A stretch of DNA of 64,000 nucleotides from Lacimicrobium alkaliphilum (lineage in GTDB: Bacteria; Pseudomonadota; Gammaproteobacteria; Enterobacterales; Alteromonadaceae). This document shows positions 8,382-20,300 of the stretch, piece after piece. Numbering within the stretch: position 1 is the stretch's first letter; the number at the start of each line of letters is the position of its first letter. Location of the stretch: NCBI RefSeq assembly GCF_001466725.1, contig NZ_CP013650.1:186001-250000 (forward strand), in the 5' to 3' direction. The notes under the pieces are model-generated. The model did no database searches. It had not been told where the DNA came from and saw only the letters and a list, made by a program, of their open reading frames with translations. The translations under genes and the position numbers were made by a program.

Positions 8382-11300
8382 TTACTGCCTCCTCTGTATT
8401 AATTTCCAGCGCGCCTTTATTCTGCTGCTGTTCCTGAGGTAATGCCTTGGCCGGCAGCTGAATTTCTCTGCTGTCACGGCCCAGCTCCTCTAGTACCGGC
8501 TCATCCAGGGTGCCGGTAAGAGAATACTTGATATTGGATATCACCTTGGCAGAGGTTAACACTTCATCGATGGCCAGTGCAGCAATAGCCGCCGGCGTAT
8601 TAATCATCCACGCCAGAATCACCGGCAGGCTGGAGGTCACTTTAGGGGTAAAGCCGATATTGTAATTGATGGCCTGGGTATTGAGATCCGTATATCCGGC
8701 CAGGGTCATTTTGCCGGCAGAGCCATCTATCAGGGTATCTTCGGTGCTGACCAGGCCATCTTCGATCTGGAAGGTGCCGCCCATCTGGTCATAGAAGAAA
8801 CCTTTGGCAAACACATCACGAAAGTCCAGTGTGAGTTTGCGGATCAGGGACTCAAGGCTGAGGATGCTGAATATTCGTGCGCCTTTATCGCTGACCTCAG
8901 TCAGATAGCCATCGCTTAAGCGCCAGTCTACATCCCCGCTCATGGTGGCAAAGTTGAATTCATAAGGCGCCTGTTGCCAGTTCAGATCAAAATCCATACT
9001 GGCTGAGGAGTCCCGTACGCCGGCATCAAAGCCGAAGTCCTTGAGCAGAGCACCGAAATCGTCGGATTCGAATTTGCCCGCCAGCCGGGTTTCGTTGCGT
9101 ACATCACCTATCAGCCAGTCACCCGTGGCGGTGAGCCGGTCGCCATTGCGGCTGATATCCAGGGTTTCTATCTGCATGCCGTGACTGGCAGGGCTCAGTT
9201 TCAGACGCACCTTGCCCAGCTCACGGCCATCGTAGCTGCACCGCCTGCAGTTAACTTCCAGTGGTGGCAGGCTGTTACTCCTGTCGGGCTCGGGCTTTGT
9301 CTGTTGTTGCCAGGCCGGCAGGTTGAGGTAATCGGCGTCGATTCGCAGGCCCCGACCGCGCCAGTCATGGCTGATTTCAATATCGGCGCGGCTTTGGCTT
9401 GAATTGAGGCTGGCCAGCCAGGCGATATCGGTGTTCTTAACATTGACTTCAACCCGGTTGAACTCGCCACCAAACAGATCCAACCGCTCGGCGTTAACAA
9501 AGATCCGCTCCGGCATTGCCAGCAGGCTCTGCTCGGGTTCTTCGATGGAGCCCGTTAATGCCTGCAGGCTTTCATAGACCTTTTCGGCACTAATAAAGGG
9601 CAGGTTGGCAGAAATGCTGAAGCCCGTGCCCATGCCGGTGAAGCTGCTGTCTCCCAATGCCAGATGGGCCCGTGAGAAACGCATCTCTTTATGGGGTAAC
9701 AGGCCATTGAATCTGACCCTGTCACCAAACTGAATGCGTACATTGGAGACCAGTTCATCACCTTCCACATTAATCAGCAGGGGTTTGTCCTGCTCCAGGG
9801 GCTTGGCGAAAGGATCGGGCAGGGCTGAGGCAAAACCGGCCATATCAGATTGCAGGTGGAACTCATATTCATAGCCCTGCTCTGGCAGACTGAGATTGAG
9901 CTCTGCCTGCCAGTCGGCATTGCCCTCCACAAACTCGGCCAGACCACTGCCTTGTTCGCTCAGCAATTGACGCACATCCCAGTCACCGGCAAGACTGATG
10001 TCGGCGCTATAGTTGTCTTTTTTCTGTTTGCCGGCCAGGCTCACAACAATATTGCTTTGCAGCAGCCGGGCCTGCAGATCTTCGGCGGCAATTTTGTCGT
10101 TTACAAACTCAAGCTCGCCGGTGAGCTGGTCCAGGTTCAGATCCAGGCTCTGTATATAGACCGGATTATCAGCAAAACGGACAATGCCGCTGGCGACCAC
10201 GTTAGTGCCGCTCAGCGGGATCTCAAGATTCATGCTTGTGCTCAGATCGCCCCCGATCTGAATTTCCGACAGCACTTTTCCCAATGAGTCAGCCATCTGG
10301 CTGTTATTCATCAGTGCAGTAACATGCTCACCACTGGAGCGGGTATTGATATCGACAGACAGTATCGCATCACTGACCAGTCGTGGGATCACTGCAGTGA
10401 CCTCGCCAATCTCCAGGTCCTGCAATTTGCCTGACTGGCTGGTCATGGTCAGGCTCTCGTTTTCAAACAGCAATTGCATATCCAGTTCAGTCAGCGACGG
10501 CCAGTTGGGATCAAAGTCGAATTCACTGTCTTTGATAGCTACCCGGGCCTGAAAGACCCCCTGGTCTTCGGCAAAGGGAAACTGATCCACCGGCCCATGC
10601 CAAAGTACCGTTGCCTGATCTATCCGGCCCGACACCAGAGCTCTTTCCAGATAAGACTGAGTGCCTTTTCCCATCAGCTCGCCGGGGAAATAATCCCGGG
10701 CGTGTTCTACGGCCATTTCTTCAATACGTGTTAGCAGACTCAGATTGTTATTACCTGACTGATAATGCAGGGCCTGTGTCAGCTGCAGATTCTTACTGTC
10801 GAAGTGGATTTGTGGGGCGGCAATGCTAAGTTGTTGTTCTTCAAGGCTGAAATAAATATCCCCTGCCAGTTGCTGGTAATCCAGATTATTACCAAGCAGC
10901 AATTCGCTGTGCAGTGTGCTGTCCTGTGCATCAAACTGAAGGCGACCTATGTTATAGCGCCAGTCCATACGGCCCGACAGATCCCGCAGACCAGGCACCA
11001 GCGCGGTCTGGGTGGTGCTGAAGTCTTTAAATTCCAGTGCCAGCGCGGTACCGGCACCGTCAACGGCAACGCTGAGCCCGGTGATATCGGCTTGTGGATC
11101 GAGCTGCGATAATTCAGCAAAACGCTGCTGCGGCATAAACAGGGCGGCGAGAGGGAACACTGATCCCAATCCGAGCCTGTCTGTGTGCATCTCAAGTTCA
11201 CCCAGTGCCGTGCGCTTGCCCCGGAAGTTAAGACTGACAGGCTCGTGCTGATTAATCTGCAGTTGCAGATCGTGGATAGCGTAGTGCCATTCTGAGCCTG

Positions 11301-12198
11301 TGGGTTTGGCACTGAAGTTGCCATCGATCAGTTGCAGGTCCAGGGTAGTGCCATCTTTCCAGCGAAAACGACTGTCATTGATATCCGCCTGCAACGAGGT
11401 GGGCTGGGAGTCATTAATATCTGCCCACAGAGTCATATTGACCCGGGCAAAAGCCAGATCTTTGTCGCTCGGATTCAGTTGCTCAAGCCAGGGGGAAATA
11501 TCCAGGTCTTTGGCGTCGGCGTAAAAGGTGCCGTTAAGGTTATCTTTGCCACCCTGCAGGTCGAGAATAAAACGGGTCGAGTTACGGGTCAGCTCGGCCA
11601 CCTGCATTAATCCAACGCCCTGATGCTGGTTGTCTTTGTTCAGCCAGCTCAGCTGCTCAATATGCACCTTCTGGCGCTGGCGGTTGGTGGCCAGAAAAAG
11701 CTCGCTGTTATTGACCGAGAAACGATGCAACTGCTCAAGAAACAGTTCTTTCAGTGCACCGACTACGGGGTAGTCAGAGCTGCCGGCTTCCAGCCGTGGA
11801 ATATCCAGTGCCAGGGTCAGGCCATTAAGATTAAAACGCTGGGATTGAAAGCGTCTGTTGAGCAGGCTGGACCAGAAGTCGAGTTCTATCTGGGTTTCCT
11901 CGATATTCAGCTGAATCGGTGAATCCAGTTGGTTATTCAGGGCGATATCCTGTAGCACAATGGCCGGCCCGGTACCTTTCCATGCGGCACTGATACTGCC
12001 AATTTTCAGATCGGCGCCATATTGCTCACTGATATAACTTTCAAGCCAGTGTTTGTGGTCGTCCATGTGCGGCAGCGCCAGGCGCAGCAGGCTGAGCAGT
12101 ACTGCCAGTGTCAGCAGTAGCACTGCGCTTAAGGTCCAGATTTTTCTTAAGGTCCAGGACAGGTAGAAGATGACCGGCCTGCGGGTGGCTGTGGTCAC
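8374..12198 (-). CDS. yhdP: YhdP, AsmA-like envelope phospholipid transport protein
   Basis: This is a 1274-residue protein of the YhdP family. One N-terminal inner-membrane segment lies at about residues 17-40, followed by a very long periplasmic beta-rich region containing the DUF3971/AsmA_2 modules. In E. coli, YhdP works with TamB and YdbH in moving phospholipids to the outer membrane. Recognisable parts are the N-terminal LPHMDDHKHWLESYISEQYGADL and the late FGFDAGVRDSSASMDFDLNW segment. The start is a GTG whose bases overlap the rng stop (GTGA), so translation is coupled. The length agrees with E. coli YhdP (about 1,270). Confidence 0.93.
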   Translation of the reverse strand: MTTATRRPVIFYLSWTLRKIWTLSAVLLLTLAVLLSLLRLALPHMDDHKHWLESYISEQYGADLKIGSISAAWKGTGPAIVLQDIALNNQLDSPIQLNIEETQIELDFWSSLLNRRFQSQRFNLNGLTLALDIPRLEAGSSDYPVVGALKELFLEQLHRFSVNNSELFLATNRQRQKVHIEQLSWLNKDNQHQGVGLMQVAELTRNSTRFILDLQGGKDNLNGTFYADAKDLDISPWLEQLNPSDKDLAFARVNMTLWADINDSQPTSLQADINDSRFRWKDGTTLDLQLIDGNFSAKPTGSEWHYAIHDLQLQINQHEPVSLNFRGKRTALGELEMHTDRLGLGSVFPLAALFMPQQRFAELSQLDPQADITGLSVAVDGAGTALALEFKDFSTTQTALVPGLRDLSGRMDWRYNIGRLQFDAQDSTLHSELLLGNNLDYQQLAGDIYFSLEEQQLSIAAPQIHFDSKNLQLTQALHYQSGNNNLSLLTRIEEMAVEHARDYFPGELMGKGTQSYLERALVSGRIDQATVLWHGPVDQFPFAEDQGVFQARVAIKDSEFDFDPNWPSLTELDMQLLFENESLTMTSQSGKLQDLEIGEVTAVIPRLVSDAILSVDINTRSSGEHVTALMNNSQMADSLGKVLSEIQIGGDLSTSMNLEIPLSGTNVVASGIVRFADNPVYIQSLDLNLDQLTGELEFVNDKIAAEDLQARLLQSNIVVSLAGKQKKDNYSADISLAGDWDVRQLLSEQGSGLAEFVEGNADWQAELNLSLPEQGYEYEFHLQSDMAGFASALPDPFAKPLEQDKPLLINVEGDELVSNVRIQFGDRVRFNGLLPHKEMRFSRAHLALGDSSFTGMGTGFSISANLPFISAEKVYESLQALTGSIEEPEQSLLAMPERIFVNAERLDLFGGEFNRVEVNVKNTDIAWLASLNSSQSRADIEISHDWRGRGLRIDADYLNLPAWQQQTKPEPDRSNSLPPLEVNCRRCSYDGRELGKVRLKLSPASHGMQIETLDISRNGDRLTATGDWLIGDVRNETRLAGKFESDDFGALLKDFGFDAGVRDSSASMDFDLNWQQAPYEFNFATMSGDVDWRLSDGYLTEVSDKGARIFSILSLESLIRKLTLDFRDVFAKGFFYDQMGGTFQIEDGLVSTEDTLIDGSAGKMTLAGYTDLNTQAINYNIGFTPKVTSSLPVILAWMINTPAAIAALAIDEVLTSAKVISNIKYSLTGTLDEPVLEELGRDSREIQLPAKALPQEQQQNKGALEINTEEAVNG

Positions 12199-13660
12199 AT
12201 CATCACCACGTCGTACTTGTCCTGATGATACAGGGGTTCTGTCTGAACCTTGATTTGTTTACTGACAAACAGCTCAAGTTCGGCGAGCATATGTGACTCT
12301 TCTCCCATCAGGGCGTCAGCCACGGCGGGAGCGGCATACACCACGAATTTATCGGCATCATAGGCCCGGTTTACCCGCACAATTTCACGCATGATCTCAA
12401 AACAGACGGTTTCCACTGTCTTCATCGAACCGCGGCCCTTACATACTGGACACTCGCCACACAGAATATGTTCCAGACTTTCGCGGGTTCTTTTGCGGGT
12501 CATTTCAATCAGGCCCAGTGCGGTAAATCCATGAATATTGATTTTTGCCCTGTCTTTGCTGGTGGCCATTTCGAGGCTGTGTAGTACCCGGCGCTGATGA
12601 TCGCTGTCGGTCATATCGATAAAATCAATGATGATCATACCGCCGAGATTGCGCAATCTGAGCTGACGGGCAATGGCCAGGGTGGCTTCAATATTGGTAT
12701 TGAAGATGGTTTCCTCGAGATTGCGATGGCCTACAAAAGCGCCGGTATTGATGTCTATGGTGGTCATGGCTTCGGTCTGATCGATGATCAGATAGCCGCC
12801 GGATTTAAGATCTACCCGACGCTCCAGCGCCCGCTGCACTTCGTTCTCTACATCGAAAAGATCAAAGATGGGACGGTCACCCTGATACAGTTCCAGCAGG
12901 CTGTGCAAGCCCGGCACATACTCCTTGGTAAAGTCTACCAGCTCATTGAATACCAGCTTGGAATCGATACGGATCTTGTCCAGCTCGGTGCCGACAAAGT
13001 CGCGCAGTACACGGCGGGCGAGGGGCAGGTCTTCATACAGCACATGGGTCTTGCGTTCTTTTTTGCGTAATTTGACTTTGTTCCAGAGGCGGCGGAGAAA
13101 CTGGGCATCCTGAGACAGTTCGTCCTCTTTGGCGCCCTCTGCGGCCGTGCGCAGAATAAAGCCGCCCTCGTCGTCACAAAAGGTCTGTACCAGCGTTTTC
13201 AGCCGTTCCCGCTCCTGTTCATCTTCAATCCGTTGCGATACCCCGACATGAGAGACACTGGGCATAAACACCAGATAACGGGAAGGCAGGGTGATATCTG
13301 TGGTCAGTCTTGCCCCTTTGGTACCGATAGGATCTTTGACTACCTGCACCACAATATCCTGGCCATCTCTGACCAGGTCGCGGATATCCTGACGTACCAG
13401 GTGGTTCTCAGTGACCTCATCAATGACTTCGCTATGAATAACAATATCCGAGGCATGCAAAAATGCGGCTTTTTCAAGACCGATGTCCACAAACGCAGCC
13501 TGCATGCCGGGGAGCACCCGGCTGACCTTGCCGCGATAAATATTGCCCACCAGCCCCGTTTGGTATGACGCTCAACATGCACTTCCTGCAATATGCCGTT
13601 TTCTATCAGCGCCACTCTGGACTCAGAGGGGGTCACATTGATCAACAGTTCTGCACTCAT
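12195..13660 (-). pseudogene. rng: Ribonuclease G with an apparent one-base frameshift
   Basis: RNase G is a single-strand endoribonuclease that trims the 16S rRNA 5' end and some mRNAs. The first about 35 codons (from ATG 13660, MSAELLINVTPSESRVALIENG) are in one frame. The remaining 451 residues (from GNIYRGKVSRVLPGMQAAFVDIG) are in another. The switch falls at the GGGG run, plus-strand CCCC 13554-13557; one more G restores KRGLVGNIY and a 488-residue protein, the normal length. S1 domain, catalytic-region motif IIIDFIDMTD and zinc-link CPVCKGRG are all intact. The lack of other damage points to a sequencing error or a very recent mutation. ATGA overlaps link it to maf and yhdP. Confidence 0.9.
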
Positions 13661-14217
13661 AACACCTGGTTTTCCCTGAGTAATTCGCTGGTTTCATACA
13701 AAGGCAAGCCGACCACTGCGCTATAACTGCCTTTGATATGGGTCACAAACTGGCCCGCCAGCCCCTGGATCCCGTAGCCGCCGGCTTTGTCTTTCGGCTC
13801 CCCGGTTTGCCAGTACCAGTCGATTTCTTTGTCGCTGAGCACTTTGAAACTGACTTCGGTGAGCACCAGCCGGTGCTGAAGACCGTGGTCTGTGTACAGG
13901 GCCACTGCAGTCATCACCTGATGGGTGGCACCGCTTAGCAGCGCAAACATCTTCTTAAAGTCGTCTTCATTAACGGGCTTGCCCAGCAGTCGGTTTTTGC
14001 ATACCACCAGGGTGTCGGCCCCCAGTACGGGATCAATATGACCGCCCCTCTGTCTTCCCGCTTCGGCCTTTTTGCGCGCCAGCCTGACTACGTAATCCCG
14101 GGGGTCTTCATTTTTCAGCATGCTTTCGTCCACATCCATCGGCAATTGACGAAAAGGCACCTGAAGCTGCTTCAGAAGCTCAGCGCGACGGGGTGAGCCA
14201 GATGCAAGAATCAACAT
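13657..14217 (-). CDS. maf: Maf/YhdE nucleotide pyrophosphatase (dTTP/UTP type)
   Basis: This is a 186-residue Maf protein that hydrolyses non-canonical or excess nucleoside triphosphates. The start ASGSPRRAELLKQL is the Maf substrate-loop motif, GADTLVV holds the catalytic Asp, and GEPKDKAGGYGIQG is the metal/substrate motif of the YhdE (dTTP/UTP) branch. It sits one base after mreD and shares ATGA with rng, as in E. coli. The gene product is cytoplasmic. Confidence 0.95.
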   Translation of the reverse strand: MLILASGSPRRAELLKQLQVPFRQLPMDVDESMLKNEDPRDYVVRLARKKAEAGRQRGGHIDPVLGADTLVVCKNRLLGKPVNEDDFKKMFALLSGATHQVMTAVALYTDHGLQHRLVLTEVSFKVLSDKEIDWYWQTGEPKDKAGGYGIQGLAGQFVTHIKGSYSAVVGLPLYETSELLRENQVL

Positions 14218-14218
14218 A

Positions 14219-14698
14219 TCAATTCACCTTGAGTTGTCGGCGTACTTTGCGCAGGATAAGAAAACACCAGGGCCAGAACAACATAGTGGTGAGCACCGGC
14301 CAGAGGTACGTAAACATAAAATAGATGTCAGTAAGCAGATGCTGCAACCAGAAAATCACCAGGTGATACAAAGAGGTCAGCAGGCCCACCATAAAGGCCT
14401 GTTGCCACACAGAGTAGTTCCGCAGGCGCTGGTAATTCGCGGCCAGGATAAAGATCACCAGACTCAGTGCAAAGCCATGAATACCCAGTGTGGTGCCCAG
14501 TAACAGATCCAGCAGCAGGCCGTTGATAAACGCCACGCCCACATTGACCCGTTGCGGCAACGCCAGGGTCCAGTACGCCAGTACCAGCATGACCCAATCT
14601 GGTCTGAAAGGATCGGCCACAATCGGCATTGGCATGATTTGCAGCATTAATGCCACCAGCAGGCTGATAGCAATAGTGTAATTACGCAGGCTAAACAT
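14219..14698 (-). CDS. mreD: MreD, rod-shape membrane protein
   Basis: This is a 159-residue integral membrane protein with about five hydrophobic segments, part of the MreBCD-RodZ-PBP2 elongasome. Family features are RPDWVMLVLAYWTLALP and GLLLDLLLGTTLGIHGFAL. The ATG at 14698 is preferred over an upstream TTG at 14719, because AGGA lies about eight bases before it and it overlaps the mreC stop by eight bases. maf follows after a single base. Confidence 0.93.
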   Translation of the reverse strand: MFSLRNYTIAISLLVALMLQIMPMPIVADPFRPDWVMLVLAYWTLALPQRVNVGVAFINGLLLDLLLGTTLGIHGFALSLVIFILAANYQRLRNYSVWQQAFMVGLLTSLYHLVIFWLQHLLTDIYFMFTYLWPVLTTMLFWPWCFLILRKVRRQLKVN

Positions 14699-15557
14699 CG
14701 GGATCCTGTTGCTGGTCAATTACCGGCTCTTGCGGTGCATCATCAGGCCAGAGCAACAGTAAGTGTTTGAGTCTGTCCAGTTGCGCGGCTGGTTTGGCTC
14801 TTATCAGGGCGAAGGGCCGGGTTTCATCCCGGACCACCGCGGTAATCTCACCGACCGGATAGCCTTCAGGGAAAACGTGACCCAGGCCCGACGACACCAG
14901 AATATCACCCACTTCGATATCTGTGCTGTGAGGTACATGATTGATCGTCAGCCGCGATAACTGCCCTGAGCCTGAAGCCACCAGACGCACATCGTTACGT
15001 ACAATTCTGACCGGTACACCGTGGGTCACATCGGCGATCAGCAGCACCCGGCTGGTGGTGGTACCTACCTGCATGACCTGGCCGACAATGCCTTTGTCAT
15101 CCAGTACTGGCTGGCCTTCATAGACACCATTAATGGTACCTTTATTAATCACAATCTGATGGCTGTAGGGGTTGTTGTCTACGGCCATCAGCTCGGCAAC
15201 GATCTTTCTTACCCCGGGCCGCACCGGCGAACCAAGCAGGCTGCGTAATCTGTCGTTTTCTTTTTTCAGCAGGTTAAAGCGTTGTATCTCTTCACTCATG
15301 AGGATGTTTTGCCGGATAAGACGGGCATTCTGATCCAGCAACTCACGCTGGGTAGTCACAGCACTGGATGCCTGATTCAGCATCTGACCCGGTAAATTGG
15401 CCATATACTGCAAAGGGCTGACCAGTGAGTTGAGATAAAGTCTTACGGTGCTGAAACTGTCGAGCCTGTGGTCGAGAATAATCAGCAGTAAAGACAGCAG
15501 GCTGGCAAGGACTAACCTGCTGACCAGTGACGGGCCTCTGGCAAATATGGTATCCAT
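14691..15557 (-). CDS. mreC: MreC, rod-shape protein
   Basis: This is a 288-residue bitopic protein with one N-terminal membrane segment (about residues 12-32), then a coiled coil (about 60-105) and the periplasmic double beta-barrel of MreC. It connects the MreB filament to cell-wall synthases. Motifs such as ENDRLRSLLGSP, NPYSHQIVINKG and GVYEGQPVLDDKGIVGQV are typical. The ATG at 15557 is chosen over an upstream TTG at 15566. The C-terminal tail is acidic and Gln-rich. Confidence 0.94.
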   Translation of the reverse strand: MDTIFARGPSLVSRLVLASLLSLLLIILDHRLDSFSTVRLYLNSLVSPLQYMANLPGQMLNQASSAVTTQRELLDQNARLIRQNILMSEEIQRFNLLKKENDRLRSLLGSPVRPGVRKIVAELMAVDNNPYSHQIVINKGTINGVYEGQPVLDDKGIVGQVMQVGTTTSRVLLIADVTHGVPVRIVRNDVRLVASGSGQLSRLTINHVPHSTDIEVGDILVSSGLGHVFPEGYPVGEITAVVRDETRPFALIRAKPAAQLDRLKHLLLLWPDDAPQEPVIDQQQDPDV

Positions 15558-15637
15558 ATTAAGCAAACAGGCTCTGGATGCAGAGCGGGTTCATCGCGAA
15601 CTTGCCCCTGAATAAAACCATAGCCTGATTGTCCACC

Positions 15638-16696
<1,059 letters not shown>

Positions 16697-16960
16697 TTAT
16701 AGTCCCCATTTTGGGTAAAACAGGGTATTACTGCAAATTGCCTAACTTTACCAATGCCCCGGTCACTGCACAAGTTGACAGTGACTACTTAGGTATAAAA
16801 AAAGGTAAAAAGTGGATTTTTTTGCCTTTGGCCAGAAATTTCTGACCAAAGTCAGAAAATCTGTCTTTTCGCTTCAGGCACAATGGCATCATTCAGACAA
16901 CAGAATCGCCATATCATTCCACGGGCAAGCAGAATTCAGTTTAAAGGTAGGTTGAAGAGA

Positions 16961-17160
16961 TTTCACCGCAGAGTCGCAGAGCAGTATCAAGTAGATACCA
17001 ATTTATTGGACTGCCCCAGAATATTGATCGAGTAAATTCGACCCTACAACTCAGTGGTGAATTACAGCATTAAATTCGATCTCGCAGAGGCGCAAAGCCG
17101 CAGAGGACACAGAAACTTGAACCTTTAACCTTCGTTACCTCCGCGACTCCGCAGTGAAAT
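16961..17160. repeat. Composite palindromic repeat, copy A
   Basis: The ends form an inverted repeat: TTTCACCGCAGAGTCGCAGAG on the left and a matching CTCCGCGACTCCGCAGTGAAA on the right, about 17 of 21 pairing. Inside is a unit starting ACCAATTTATTGGACTG at 16997, continuing with AAATTCGACCC near 17034 and AAATTCGATCTCGCAGAGG from about 17072. The same ordered blocks occur in copy B near 50775-50880, so this is a dispersed element rather than chance. No open frame is present. Confidence 0.75.
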
Positions 17161-17182
17161 TGCCACCATAAAAAGTCGCTGG

Positions 17183-17206
17183 ATGCCCGACAACAACTTC
17201 GGGCAT
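17183..17206. repeat. Small inverted repeat ATGCCCGA/TCGGGCAT
   Basis: A perfect 8-base stem (17183-17190 with 17199-17206) encloses an 8-base loop. Hairpins of this GATGCCCGA type are common REP-like intergenic elements in proteobacteria. There is no T run, so a terminator role is unlikely. Confidence 0.5.
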
Positions 17207-17247
17207 GACAGGGGGGTGTTTCCTCGTGTTGTTGACGATTGAAAAGA

Positions 17248-17334
17248 CCTTGCCGCAGAGTCGCAGAGCACGCGGAGAAGTATAAAGTTTATACCCTGAC
17301 CTCTCTGTGTTCTTTGCGACTCCGCGGTGAATAA
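17248..17334. repeat. CGCAGAG palindromic repeat
   Basis: The left arm CCGCAGAGTCGCAGAG and the right arm TTTGCGACTCCGCGGTGA pair imperfectly around an AT-rich centre (AAAGTTTATACCC). It has the same family arms as the element at 16961-17160 and the copies at 43.7-43.9 kb and 50.7-51.1 kb. It lies just downstream of the mshQ stop, so it could shape the 3' end of the long msh message. Confidence 0.65.
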
Positions 17335-17358
17335 GTGTTTTACTTTGGTTCGGCGCAG

Positions 17359-20300
17359 TTATTCAAAGACTTCGCGCCAGTGGATAATGCGGTCATTACC
17401 GCGGTACTGGCCAAAAGTGGCTACTGCAGTGGGGTTGGACAGGTCAGTGCCATCCCCCTGCCAGTCAAACTGCAGCGATTCGGGCACTTCCCATTCTAGC
17501 CGAACTTCGCCCATTTCATCCGGCGCGCTGAGTATAAAACTCATTGCAGGCACCAGAGGCCGACCACCGGTAACAAGGCCATCCCCACTCGCTAAGGTGG
17601 TAAGTGCGGTGTTCAGTTGCAGATCATCGGCATTATAAGTGCTGCAGTTATCATCGGTATTAAGTAGCCAGCGTGCGCCATCATAATATTCCAGTTGCAG
17701 CGGTACGGGCAGAGGCTCAGTTTCCTGACCATAAGCATTAGCTAAACGGGCACGGCCATAGCGCAGATTGGCACCAGTGATGTTGCTTATGGTGAATGGC
17801 TGACAGGGATCGGTAGCAGAACTTCTGAAGCATACACCATCGCTATCGGTTAGTGCCGCTTCGGTGATAGTGATAGCCAGTGATGGCTCGAACGGCTCCA
17901 GAGTTGTCAGACCTTTTTCATAAGTTACTGTAGGATTTTTAATACGAAAAATACGTTTGCCATCGTAGATATTTTGTTCATCCTCATCCTGAACCACTTG
18001 TTGCTCACTAAGGTTGGCGTTAAGGGTTTCATTGAGGTCATTTTCATAGTTGCTGTCGCTATAAATGATGGGGGCGGGAGTTCCATCCTGAGGGTCCGGC
18101 TCCCAGATATCCAGTTTCCAAAAGTTACCGGCATAATTTTCTGTCACACCACCGAGCTGGTTGTAGGCTTCAATATGGATCCCCGACAACTCCTCGCTCT
18201 CTTCGTTATAGCCAATAACTTCGCCCACAAAGCCTATTGGCTCACCCACATAGCTAAAGGGGGTTGTGCCCTCAGTGCAGGTGTCTAGCAATTGGGGTAC
18301 ATCGGCGGTCACAGAAAAGTAAGCGGGGATAAAGTGGCCCAGAGCCAGTGTATTGGAACCGATACTGCCAGCGCCCATATAATCCGAGTCCTGCAACTGT
18401 ATCTCTATGCTGCCGACTTCAGAGTAATTTACCAGGGAACTGCCGGTCCCATTATCAAAATCAAAGGCATTTTCATTGCTGATTTGTGTCAATACTGCTT
18501 TGGCGGGGTCACGACTGGCCACATTCTGGTTGCCAAGGCTTAACGCCCCTTGCGTGCCCTCATTTAACGGCAGAGCTTTTATTAATTGCAGGTAAAGGTC
18601 ACTCGGATTGCCTGATATACCATCACTGACATTATAATTCGGTGTGACCATCTCTCGGTAGCCAACTGCCTGTACCGTCAGATTAAAATCGGCACCGGCA
18701 ATATGAGGATTGTTATTATCTGCGCTTAGCACCAGTGTGGTAGGTTTAACCACAAAGCCATTGCTTAACCCGATGGCATTTTGTTCGCTGTTTCTGACCC
18801 TGAGTTGTACCTGCCCGGCATCATCATAGCGCAGCCATTCTTGCGGAATCACGGCAATACCCTGCTCATTAAAGGTGATGCCAGTGCTGAAATAATCGTT
18901 GGGGTTGCCGGTAGGGGAATCATTGCCTATCAGCATATTGTTATTGCAGGAGGCCGGATCCAGGCAATCCAGTGCCAGTTCCAGTTCCTGTCCTTCGAGG
19001 TCGGCTTCACAGGTCTCTGCCTGTGCCACTCCGACATAAATCGCTTTAGTAAAACCCTGTTGAGAGAGTTGATTGGGGATCTCTTCCTGCGGTGCCGCGG
19101 CGGCCCATGAAAGTTCCAGCCCCACTTCAACAAAGTCAATCTGGCAATTCGATGCCGTGTCACCGATATAACATTCAACCGGCGCTTCGGGGTCAGTATT
19201 GATGGCACCGATAGTCGCTATGCCGATTTCATCAACACTCAGTGCGGAGGTGGTGGAGCCGATAAAGGACAGGTTGGCTGCTGACCAGCTACTACCTTCT
19301 GAACTGGTCAGATTTAGTGATGTTTCGTTGTTGTATAACTCATCGCAGCCCTGATTCGCACAAGCCTTAACAATTACTTCACTGGCGCCGCACAGGTAGC
19401 CGGTCGGGTTATGCTGCAGCCTGTAATGATGAGGGCCGACAAAAATATCCTCAGCCTCAATGGCACAGACCTCGAGATTGTCTATTTCATGGATATTGAC
19501 TGACCCACCTGTGCTGCCTGTAAAACTGAGCAGAAAATCTTCCGGCACCACAGGTTGCTGGTCGGGGAACTCGGCAAATACATCAAAAGGCGCAATCAGC
19601 TCAACAAAGCCACTGCCGGTATCCCGGCTGACACTGATAAAGGAGGTACCGGCTATTTGTGAGTCCACCACAATACGGTAGCGATGACCCGGGCCGGGAG
19701 TGGCACCGGACACATCCAGAGCCGGGCTGAGTCCGGTGGCAGCTTTTAAAAAAGGATAATCGTGTTGCGCCGCACCGCGCAGAGCGACGCTGTCTGGTCT
19801 GAAGCCAATGCCGCCAGTGCGCCCTTCCGTCGGATTGGAGAAGTTGCCGTATTCATCCAGGCCGATACCCAGCCAGCCACCGGCAAAGCCGGCATCACCG
19901 TTATTACGCTGTGCATAACCTAAAGACCCCCCAAAACTGCCTGATTGCGGGGTGATAGTGGCATCAGAGAGAACGATGGCAATACCATCGGCGCTGTTAC
20001 CGTTATAGGCATAATAATCAAATTCAATTTCGACCCGGTTACCGGCCGCAGGGAATTTCTTGTTCAGGGTAATACGGGTGGACTGATTATTAACGGCTTC
20101 TGTCAGTCTGACCCGCCCACTGACAGGCGCCGGAGTAAACGACCCTGAGCTGGTGGATACCTGCCAGTTTGTCGCAAAATCGCCCTCTGACTGGAAGGTA
20201 TAGCTGTCACATTGCAGATCCGGTGCCGGACAATCAGACGTGTTGGCGATATCGGCGTTGATCTGTGCATTGCTCTGAACAAAATTATACACCCGCCACT

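Noticed and set aside
12195..13550. RNase G as a shorter protein starting at GTG 13550
   Set aside because: It would lack the first strand of the S1 region, and the missing 36 residues are encoded just upstream in the next frame.
16961..17334. CRISPR array
   Set aside because: The repeats are imperfect palindromes of unequal length, with no regular spacers and no cas genes.
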